Assembly (NCBI RefSeq): GCF_000264995.1
Contig: NW_006767450.1
Coordinates: 262,494 to 326,493, forward strand
Length of the DNA stretch: 64,000 bases
From: Punctularia strigosozonata HHB-11173 SS5
Taxonomy: Eukaryota; Basidiomycota; Agaricomycetes; Corticiales; Punctulariaceae
Direction: 5' to 3'
This document shows positions 55,751-64,000 of this stretch, piece after piece (position 1 is the first letter of the stretch; every line of letters starts with the position of its first letter). The position numbers were made by a program, and so were the translations under genes. Under the pieces are notes generated by a model. That model was given only the letters and a program-made list of their open reading frames with translations, was not told the origin of the DNA and searched no databases.

Positions 55751-56966
55751 TCCACGTGATCACCCTCTCTCCTCTCGCCTGTATCTGTCATGGGTCAATC
55801 ATCGCCAACATTGCCTACTATCCCCGACTGTCCTCTGACGTCTCCTCTGCTCTTTGCCACTCATTTTCCTGCGGTCCTCCGACGGATCTCCGGCGGACTT
55901 TTTGTATCTTTGACTCCCTTATGTTCCCTTTGTTCATCCTTGCTTGTTCTCACACTGTATTCTTCTTCCTTGTGCTCGATTTCCTTGGCACTGATCCCCT
56001 TTGTATTCCACATGTACTTTAGACCTTCTTCCCTGTTCCCTTTATCTTACTGATGATAGATTCATCTCCAACTTTTCCATTGTTCTGCTTAGTACTTATA
56101 CCAGCTTGTCTGTATGATATTACTCAGTTCCAATATCGACTAGGCTTTCTTTCCCCTTTGCTCCTAAGCGGACCTCGAGTGTGTAGCAACCCTTCGGGTC
56201 AAGTTCGCCTCTGCCCCGCTTTGCTCCGACGTTGCTCTGACTTTGCTCTGACGTCAGCATACCACTCTTCTTGATATTGTCTCTGAATCACATCCATCCG
56301 ACTCTGTGTTGTGGTCTGGGCAGTACAGCCTTGCTCGTTGGACTTAGGTCCACTTGTCCCAGACCCGTTCAGCTTCAGTATCGTTCATCTCCGCTTTTCC
56401 CGTACATCGGACCTCCGCATTTCCGATATTTTTGCCTTGCAGTTTCGTCCCTGACAGTATCTTATTTGCTTGTCTCTATCTCTTCGCATACGTAGTCAGC
56501 AACAGCCTTGTCTGTGAGGTAATTCAGCGGTATGTGAGTCATCTATCCCTCCTGGAATTTCTTCCGGATGGAGTCTGGGATCGAATAACAATCTGTCTTT
56601 GCCTGTTTTCCCCTAACGAGTTGGGGGCGGCGCGGGCCCTTAGACGTCTTTTGCACATGATAAATGTGCCAGTCTGGTCTTGAATGATGATGGCTCCCTG
56701 TGTGGGCCCTGCGCAAGGAGTGCCGGTTTGAGAGATCAGCCCTCAACCGGTAGGATGGCAAAGCAACTGGGGATGAGCTTCTCAACCGGCTGGTGCTGGA
56801 TCTGCTCATCTGTGAGCTTGCCGACAATGACCTTGACCATGACAATGAGAGGTGGATGTATCACCTTCTTGGGTGTGCCCTCGAGTCCTCCCCATTGTCC
56901 CTATGACCACGTCCCAGCAATCCGGATGAGCCATCACACACATCCTACAATCAATATCAACCACTT
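55751..56966. other. Repeat-block sequence, no feature recognised
   Basis: About 1.2 kb, pyrimidine-rich on the plus strand between 55756 and 56300. Frames up to 109 codons show no domain. It may contain an LTR or promoter of an unrecognised element. Confidence 0.4.
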
Positions 56967-57073
56967 CAGGAAAAATCTACATTGCTATGACAGGCTATAT
57001 ATACTATAGAGTACTACCATAGCACTACCATAGCACTCTATAGCTTCTATTGCTCTGGAGTTTTACCAGATGA
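56967..57073 (-). repeat. Hairpin repeat H, copy 2
   Basis: This is the minus-strand copy of the repeat described at 51101-51208, with the same CTATAGAGT...ACTCTATAG inverted arms. The sequence next to it on each side differs from the other copies, so only this ~107 bp is shared. Confidence 0.8.
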
Positions 57074-57389
57074 TGTTTGGTGAGCGCGGACAGGAAGAGG
57101 TCAATTGTCTGCTTGTAAGAGTTACCTCTTCCCTGGCTGCGATGATGCTAGGTATACCTATGGAAACCTCAAATGCTAACTTTGCATTGCTTGTATCATC
57201 ACCACTGATTGATGTGAAAGCTGCTGATCTAATGCCTCTTGTGGTACTGTGCTGTCAACACAAAACCAAGGAGTTGTCAAAGGGTGTTCACCGGCCATGA
57301 GGAGATTCATACAAAGCAATGATACTCTTGAGCTCCTATCACCCTTCCTCACCAGCAACTTCAGGCTGATACTTGCAGACAAAGACGTG
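57074..57389. other. Short repeat-block segment, no gene recognised
   Basis: A 76-codon plus-strand frame (57070-57300) begins here but has no recognisable domain. The segment ends at the target duplication of the next solo LTR. Confidence 0.4.
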
Positions 57390-57874
57390 ATTCCTGTCAG
57401 AGTACGCGCTGGAGCTCCTAGGATCGGCACGGATCCCCCGGGATAGCAGTGAAGACGCTGTCGCACAAGGCAGGGGTACAAAGGAAAATACATGTACCTG
57501 TCGCACAAGGCAGGGTGGCAACTGAGAGAACAAGTCTGGGTTGCTCCCTGGTGCGACAGGCGACTATATAGTAGCTGAATAATCCATCAGCGCAACGAAA
57601 GATGGTCCAATGAGAGGGTCCTCGGGCACCCGACACGTGACTAGTAGAATAGTGTAGGAAGACCATGCGACATGCCTAGGAGCTCTGAGCAGCAGAACAA
57701 ATAGGGGATATGCCAAAAGGAGTGCACGGGAAGCCTAGGAGGGTGCGGGAGAGCATGACCAAATAGGGAAGCAGAGGCATTAGGGGAGACGAATGAAATG
57801 GGACAGAAGTGGAACCAAAACGGGAACAATGGGACATGAGGCGAGTGTGGGAGGAGGCATGCCCTGACAATTCC
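57390..57874 (-). mobile_element. Solo LTR, family A, with 5 bp target duplication ATTCC
   Basis: The 475 bp minus-strand LTR spans 57395-57869 and is flanked by ATTCC on both sides (57390-57394 and 57870-57874). It ends in the same TGTCAG and CTGACA termini as the copy at 52669. Many CpG sites present in the copy at 331-754 are TpG or CpA here. It is a few tens of bases shorter than the other full copies. Confidence 0.9.
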
Positions 57875-59319
57875 AGACATGGTCTGCAAGCTGAAGAAGC
57901 TCTGTCAAAAGCGCAAAATGTAGAGCACCGTATTGATGTATCATATGCCTGTATTACTACCAGCCTGTCAAGGTTGGGTATGAATGTCCACATGTAGCAC
58001 AGGTTGGGGACCTGGCGACATGAGATTGCATTATTTGGGCAGGTGGCTCTCCACATGATAAACGTCTGATTTGCACTACCTGGTACCCAACCTCTCTTGG
58101 TGTTATCCAGGGTCCTATGCTATACCTAACTCCCGGCTCTATTCTTGACACTGGCACTGCATGCACCCCGCAGATGGTTTCTTAAGCTGCAGATTCAGGT
58201 CCTTAAGACTACCATCCATCCTACAGTAGTGTGCAAAAGTAGCTGAATGCCCCCTTGTTTGTCAACATCGGCACCATACCAGCCACACTCTTCAAGAACT
58301 CGAGTAGGGACAGTGTATATATATTGCATAGCTACTCTAGAACATGTAGCTATCCGTCTTCAGGCACATATCCTGCCACACTACCTGTACCAGGTAGACT
58401 TCTTGTGCCTGCAAGAAAGCTCAAGCTGTTCTTAGTGCCCTCTGCTTGCTCATGCTAACATGGTTTTGTGATGCACAAAAATAGATTTGCACCAGCTTTT
58501 TCAGGACCACAGTGTTGAGTCAGTCTTGCCGGATAGGTTGGGGTACTGTAATATGCAGTCCTGGCTAGCCTGAAACCAAAAGAAAAGGTAATAAGGGGGT
58601 GCAAGGAAGTGAGGCAGTTCAGAGGCAGCCGGATGAGTAGATAGAGATATAGATGTTTTAATCTCTTATGAGTTGGGTGGATGCTATACAAAACGGCAAC
58701 AGCAAAGCTGAGATGGACTTGGTACAAACGGGGGTGAACTTTTCTGTTGCGCTATCTACATACATGGCAAGTATTTGTGGGGGTGCTGGAGGGTGTCAGA
58801 TGTGGTCAGATCACCATATAAAAAGTGGTGGAATATTTGGTGCCGTTGGAATGATGCAAGGCTTGACCAAAACACAGTCAGGAGCTTGTACTGAGGGTGG
58901 ATAAGGCATGTGACCATAGGAAAGTACAAATTCTGTGAGCTTGAGGTGTGTTCCGGGTGTGTATGCAATACAAGCACTACAGTAGTATATCATAGAGTTA
59001 CCAGTGTGTTGCATGAGCCATAGGGTTCCTTGTTGAATATATGATGTCTTGAATTAGTATGGGAAATTTATACTAGGATGAGTGACAGTCGGTAAATTGT
59101 GGACTACAAATGCCACACAAAACTGTAGGCTTAGCGCTTCCAGTATACCTATAGGATGACCTAGACATGGGTCCCTATGTCTGGGATAGTTGTATAGAGT
59201 TCTGTAGATCTTGAGCTTTTGTTGCTTTACTTAGGGCAAAACTGAGCTGCTTTATTGGGCCTTTGAAGATGAGTCTTTATACTAAGTACACAGGGGCTAT
59301 AGATAGCAGGGTGGCTGAT
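57875..59319. other. Repeat-block sequence, no feature recognised
   Basis: About 1.4 kb of CpG-poor sequence with only short frames. An ATATATATTG run near 58315 might be a TATA-like site. No gene was seen. Confidence 0.4.
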
Positions 59320-59426
59320 CATCTGGTAAACTCTGGAGCTATAGAAGCTATAGAGTGCTATAGCAGTACTATGGTAGTACTCTGTAGTATATATATCCTG
59401 TCATAGCAATGTAGATTTTTCCTGAG
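59320..59426 (+). repeat. Hairpin repeat H, copy 3
   Basis: This copy of the ~107 bp hairpin repeat runs from CATCTGGTAAACTCTGG to GTAGATTTTTCCTGAG and has a few substitutions against copies 1 and 4. Confidence 0.8.
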
Positions 59427-59537
59427 ATGGAATAAAGATAGAGGGAGAATTGGGAGAAGGAAAGGATGTGAAATGGTGTGGTTATTCATCTCTAGCACTC
59501 ATCAGGAGCAGCATCAGGGAGCTTGGAGGTCTGTAGT

Positions 59538-60039
59538 TGTCAGGGCACACCTCCCACACCTGCCTCATGTCCCATTGTTCCTGTTTTGGTTCTGCTTCTG
59601 TCTCATTTTGTTGGTTTCCCCTAATGCTTCTGCTTCCCTATTCAGTCACGCTCTCCTGCACCTTCCTAGGCTTCCTGTGCGCTCCTTTTGGCATATTCCC
59701 TATTTGTTCTGCCGCTTAGAGCTCCTAGGACCTCCGCGCGTCACGTGGCCTTCCTAGGCCGTTCCCCTGGTCATGTGTCAGGTGCCCGAGGACCCTCCCC
59801 TTCTCTCATTGGACCATATCTCATTGTGCTGATGGATTATTCAGCTACTATATAGTCGCCTGTTGCACCAGGGAGCAACTCAGACTTGTTCTCTCAGTTG
59901 CCTCCCTGCCTTGTGCAACAGATATGTGTATTTCCTTCGTACCTTTGTATATATATACTCAGTTGCCTCCCTGCCTTGTGTGACAGCGTCTCCGGTGCCG
60001 TCCCAAGGGATCCGCGCCGATCCTAGGAGCTCCAGCGCG
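59538..60039 (+). mobile_element. Solo LTR, family A, without a clear target duplication
   Basis: The 502 bp copy runs from TGTCAGGGCACACC to CGCGTACTCTGACA. It is very close to the copy at 52669, including the run GAGCTCCTAGGACCTCCGCG. Flanks GTAGT and GGATT do not match, so the flanking repeat has mutated or the LTR arose by recombination between different elements. Confidence 0.88.
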
Positions 60040-60500
60040 TACTCTGACAGGATTCTGCCTAGCAGCAGCAACCTTTCTAAGCTACTGCAAAGTCATCAAA
60101 TAGGGCTACATAGGGGGAAATAGATATACCACACTGATTGGGTGATTATTACCAACAGTGTAGGATGAGCATAGTGCCAGTTCAGTGAGTGTGCTGACAG
60201 TGGTAGCCTCAACAGCATCTAGGGTGTCTGGAGATGCTAAAAATGCATGCACTATGGGGCCAGTATCAGTATCACGTGGTGGTGCATTTAGGGTTAGGTG
60301 TAGCCCTACATGCATCCCTGCCATCCTTAGTGCGATTTTTCTCCTGGATGCAACTGGGGGCCATGCCTGTGCAGCTATGGTTACATCCAGCTCAGGAGGC
60401 AGCAGCATCAACATGGGCCAGGAAGGGGCAGCCTGCTGCAGTAGCACTGCCACAATTAATTGCAGAATGTTTGCCTATGGGGGAATAGAACCAGGTACTA
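60040..60500. other. Repeat-block sequence, no feature recognised
   Basis: Overlapping frames on both strands (60106-60526) without domains. No gene is supported. Confidence 0.4.
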
Positions 60501-61077
60501 CATCTGGTAAAACTCCAGAGCTATAGAAGCTATAGAGTGCTGTTGAAGATGGTGATGGATCAGTCTAGGTGGTTACCATCCATCATTCCCCTTGGTCACC
60601 GCTTTTCTGGCTGCTCTGATCATCCTCTGATGCTGGTCTCCTGGCTACATGCCTCCCATCTGTTCACATCAGTTGGTTGACCACACAACTGATGCAACCG
60701 GTCCAACAGTCAGTTGGTTGCTCAGATCACTGATTCCAACTGTCCATCTCCACATGCTTGATCCCTTGATCCCTATCTCCTTAGCTTCGATATCTCCCTT
60801 TGTTACTTGTTCCCATAGCTTCCATCATAGCTAGATGTATTTAGGGAGCAGGGATGGAGCCCAGAGTCCTCAGACTTCGACTCACAGCTCCATTCCCTTG
60901 CTCCCAGGTCCGTCCCTAGTTGTATCTCAATAGACTTCGACTCGCAGCTCCATTCCCTTGCTCCCAGCTCACTACAGCGTGTCAGACAGCCTCCTACGCT
61001 GTTAAGTGCTACGGTAGTGCTATGGTAGTACTCTATAGCATATATAGCCTATCATAGCAATGTAGATGTTTCCTGAG
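60501..61077 (+). repeat. Hairpin repeat H, copy 4, split by an LTR insertion
   Basis: The left part is 60501-60540 and the right part 61005-61077. Removing the insertion at 60541-61004 and one copy of AGTGC restores a normal ~107 bp hairpin repeat. This shows that the repeat existed before the LTR arrived. Confidence 0.8.
60536..61009 (+). mobile_element. Solo LTR, family B, with 5 bp target duplication AGTGC
   Basis: The 464 bp segment (60541-61004) starts TGTTGAAGATGG and ends CCTACGCTGTTA, flanked by AGTGC at 60536-60540 and 61005-61009. It contains a direct duplication of a ~33 bp stretch including CTCCATTCCCTTGCTCCCA (near 60890 and 60945). It lies inside a hairpin repeat, which gives clean boundaries. 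The 3' end TA instead of CA is unusual. The start resembles Copia LTRs, but the superfamily is uncertain. Confidence 0.75.
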
Positions 61078-61288
61078 TATTGGTCTATAGTACTCTCATT
61101 CACACAGCTTCTGGCTACATAATCATATAATACCCCTGGCAGGCAGGAAAGTGGTAGTTATAGGTGGAGGGACAAAGAGACGGATAGAAACAAAAAGATA
61201 TATCTGCTGCACGTATGTTACTGTACATGCAGTCTCTGCCATGACACCGTCTGCATTGAGATGCGATGCAGAAATTGTTGCAATAGAG
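61078..61288. other. Short repeat-block segment, no feature recognised
   Basis: Short frames only. It lies between the hairpin repeat and the next candidate LTR. Confidence 0.4.
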
Positions 61289-61783
61289 CATACTGTAAGA
61301 ACCCCTAGATCGTGGTACCTTAGGCAGGTACCGAACCGTCGTGGTTGTTAGACTTGGCATAAAGTCTGTCGTTGTAGTCTAGGCTGTGTCGTGTGACTTA
61401 GGTGTGAGAGTTCGGACTCTAGACGCACTAGGTCGAGTGTGGTGGTGGTTGTGGGTTGTTGTGGGTGCGGTGTCTTAGTCTTAGTTCTGAGAGGCCGTAA
61501 CCGAGTCGCCAATCGTTGTAACGCTAAGGGCGTGTATAACAGATGGACGAGCTGAAGTCCATCGACTTCAGCTAGCGTCTTATATACTACTATACAAGTA
61601 CTGTACTAGATCATTCCAGTACCTACCATAACGTTCTATACCATTCTACAATGTTCCTTCTGAGTCACAGTCGAGTCATAACCTGAGTCGCTACAAACCC
61701 TAGAACCTTTAGGCACGTTCCAGCGCCTTCTACAAGGTTCTACTCTATTCTGTGTGTCATTACTAAGTGTTCATGACACATAA
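61289..61783 (+). mobile_element. Candidate solo LTR, family C
   Basis: The segment 61294-61778 starts TGTAAGAACCCC and ends TTCATGACA. It is flanked by CATAC and CATAA, a four-of-five match. A TATATAC box lies at about 61570, followed by a region rich in short repeats of TTCTA and CCTTCTAC. No second copy is in the window to confirm the boundaries, so this rests on the end motifs and near-match flanks. Confidence 0.4.
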
Positions 61784-61858
61784 GCTACTCTTTCCACCCG
61801 AGTTTGCACGCATGTGCAGCAAGGATTTTTCAAGTCTGCATATGCAGAGTTTGTTGTC

Positions 61859-62079
61859 TAACACTGGGTGGGAAAATGAATTTCCAGAGCAGAAGCAGAA
61901 ACCCAAGACGTTTATCATCTCCATACAATTTCCGCATAGCATTAGCGCTGGAAATGCGGGCTGGGATATAGCAAAACCTGTACCATTTCCAGGACTGAAA
62001 ATTGACTGGAAAATTGAAATTTCCAGCCCATTTACAGTGCATTTCCTGCTCTGGAAATTCTTTTTTCAACCCAGTGTAA
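61859..62079. mobile_element. 215 bp MITE with 31 bp terminal inverted repeats and TAA duplication
   Basis: The element spans 61862-62076. Its left end CACTGGGTGGGAAAATG and right end (complement CACTGGGTTGAAAAAAG) continue into GAATTTCCAGAGCAG on both sides. TAA flanks both ends (61859-61861 and 62077-62079). Internal copies of TTTCCAG and CTGGAAA extend the palindromic structure. There is no coding capacity, so it is a non-autonomous DNA transposon. CACTG ends with a 3 bp duplication fit an EnSpm/CACTA or PIF-Harbinger relative. Confidence 0.85.
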
Positions 62080-62810
62080 GGACATCTAGCAGCTGGATAG
62101 CACTCGGGAATGAGCTAGATAGAACAGATAGTGAGCAGAATAAAGCGCCCAACTCGTCTGTGGCTCTCTAGTAAAACTGTCAGCACAGCCTACAAGCTAA
62201 AGCAGCCACAGCCACACAAAATAAGTGCCAGAGTGTAGGCAAGTCACCACAGACAACAGAGTTCTCCCTCTTCAGAGTATGTTTAAAACACATGGTGGGC
62301 TGTAGCATGTACCAAGCTATATACAATTTACAATTATCTGCATTACACTGTAGCTTTGTTCAAACATTTATTCTTCTCACATCTAGCAGAAGTGTGTGAT
62401 CTTATCAGTATCATGCTTGTGCTTGATCCCAGCTCTCGTGCCACTATCTATGGGGTTGTGGCTCGAACTCTGCCATAGTTTGTTTTCCTGTACTGTCAAG
62501 GAGATCAAGAGCTCCATAACGGAGCAGCACCTCCAGATGAAGCTCACAGAAGATTCGGGAATCAAGCACGCCTTGGACTAATATCAGCCAACTGATGATA
62601 TGCAGGCTACGTATTCCACTGGAGTAGCGAGGGTGTCTAGTCACACAAGCTCTATCCAAGTCCCAACTACCCTGTTTGTTGGAGGCTCCATATCCTACAA
62701 CGATAACTCTGACCCGGTTTTAACGAAGTTTTGTAGGTGTTCTAGCACTGGTTCTAGGTCTCAAGACTAGTTTACATAAGGTAAGTTGGCATCAAGCGCC
62801 ACGTTCCGAC
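62080..62810. other. Repeat-block sequence, no feature recognised
   Basis: Frames up to about 70 codons on both strands (62383-62659) show no domain. It may contain part of the element whose inverted repeat begins at 62811. Confidence 0.4.
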
Positions 62811-63054
62811 TTCCCCCCCAGCGGAAAAGAGATGGCCAGGTCGGCCCAAGTCCATGCCGAGTAGCCGGGCACCGGCAGGAGGTGGTACCACTACAGCTAC
62901 TGAAGTGTTCCAAGGGTAGTAGCACATATAGTATTAGTACAGTTGTCAGTGAAGTAGTAGTAGCAATACTAGCAACTAAGAAGTAGAAAGGGAATGGTAA
63001 TGACCAGGATCAAACAAGTGAACACAATCGAATGCGAACACACAAATACAACGG
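62811..63054 (+). repeat. Left arm of a ~250 bp inverted repeat
   Basis: The arm contains GCACCGGCAGGAGGTGGTAC, TGAAGTGTTCCAAGGGTAGT and AAGAAGTAGAAAGGGAATGG. It matches the complement of 63609-63861 with few differences. A C-run at 62813-62819 pairs with a G-run at 63853-63859. Confidence 0.9.
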
Positions 63055-63608
63055 TCTTCATCAGATTCCTGGGGAATGGCTACAGCAACAACCTAAAGAA
63101 AAAGACCCAGACAATGCAGTGCATCAAGCATTGGGTGGAGAGGAGATACAAGAACAGGGGTTAGAAACAGCTGTGGGTGGACTCAAGGTATGTTGCAACT
63201 CTTGTTATGTTTTAACTACTCTCTTATATCATGAGTTGCATCACAGATCATTGTGGATCGAATCACCGCTCCTCTCCCTCCTGACAACAAACCACATTCC
63301 ACCACTGTCATCAAGAACGAATATGGTCATCGCGTTCATTCACGATTGTGTGTGCACATACCGTTCTCCATACCATGATGTAAGTGGTTTATAGATATAC
63401 TCTAATTACTTACTACTTGCTTACCACCCTCCAAGCGATAATGAGTTGTGCTGAAGACTTGTTTGTGTTTATTGGTTGGTATTTGTTTGTGTCTGCATGT
63501 TTGTCAGCATTTGGGTGGTAGCATTTTAGTTCTGGTGTGCATTAGTAAGCATACATATGTTTGGTTGCTTATACCTTCCTTGTTTGTTCCTGTTTGCGTA
63601 ACCACATT
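63055..63608 (+). mobile_element. Interior of the inverted-repeat element
   Basis: About 555 bp between the two arms. One plus-strand frame of 120 codons (63032-63394) starts inside the left arm and has no recognisable transposase domain, so the element looks non-autonomous. A 28 bp GTTTGT-rich stretch lies near 63460-63530. Confidence 0.5.
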
Positions 63609-63861
63609 CCGTTGTGTTTGTGTGTTCATGTATTCGCGTTCGATTGTGTTCACTTGTTTGATCCCAGTCATTACCATTCCCTTTCTACTTCTTAGTTGCT
63701 AGTATTGCTACTACTATTTCACTGACAACTGTACTAATACTATATGTGCTACTACCCTTGGAACACTTCAGTAGCTGTAGCGGTACCACCTCCTGCCGGT
63801 GCCTGGCTACTCGGCACGGACTCGGGCTGACTGGGCTGTCTCTTGTCCGCTCGGGGGGGCA
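63609..63861 (-). repeat. Right arm of the ~250 bp inverted repeat
   Basis: This is the complement of 62811-63054. The outer ends fade into unlike sequence beyond the C/G run, so true element ends could lie further out. The last 139 bases of the window (63862-64000) contain a TATC microsatellite near 63870-63890 and nothing else recognised. Confidence 0.9.
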
Positions 63862-64000
63862 TCTTGCTTATCTATCTATCTTATCTGACAAGCACCTGCC
63901 TGTCACCAAATACAGCAAAAGTCACAAGCTTCAATACACAGCATGCAGCAGGGACTTCAATTATGTCATTGATCTAGCTGTCTCACGATCAGACGGGTTG

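Overview
The window is nuclear DNA of a basidiomycete fungus, most likely an agaricomycete close to the Polyporales. The grounds are GC-rich genes cut by many 46-75 bp GT-AG introns, tight gene packing on both strands, and the family set (Sec63, Tsr2, Grc3, Yta7, cyclin C, a Bud14/Tea4-like protein, GH79, ferric reductase). No tRNA, rRNA or CRISPR was recognised. Exon-intron models were built by hand from splice signals and frame continuity; all but the ferric reductase close without a frame conflict.

Layout. 1-2640: LTR remnants, one unrecognised single-exon ORF and an 87-89 bp minisatellite. 4.3-48.7 kb: a dense gene island, in order: serine carboxypeptidase (+), PLP-synthase glutaminase Pdx2/Sno (-), a polyglutamine disordered protein (-), ferric reductase-like gene (+, apparently broken), Yta7/ATAD2 bromodomain AAA ATPase (-), coilin-like protein (-), Sec63 (+), Tsr2 (-), Grc3 (+), zinc-type MDR dehydrogenase (-), GH79 beta-glucuronidase-like (+), Bud14/Tea4-like SH3 polarity protein (-), cyclin C (+), LURP-one-related protein (-), mitochondrial PPR protein (+). 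48.8-64 kb: a repeat-rich, gene-free, CpG-poor block with solo LTRs, decayed transposon ORFs (Ulp1-like peptidase, tyrosine recombinase), short hairpin repeats, a 215 bp MITE and a pair of ~250 bp inverted repeats.

How genes relate. Tsr2 and Grc3, both ribosome-biogenesis factors, are divergent with only 59 bp between start codons. The Bud14-like gene and cyclin C are divergent with 72 bp. Yta7 and coilin act in the nucleus (chromatin, Cajal body), Sec63 in the ER, PPR in mitochondria, while carboxypeptidase and GH79 enter the secretory route. No biosynthetic cluster is evident; this looks like an ordinary housekeeping island bordered by transposon-rich chromatin. The most useful observations are the mobile-element structures with visible target-site duplications, the CpG loss in the right block, a ferric reductase lacking its NADPH glycine motif, two GC-AG introns, and a fungal coilin.
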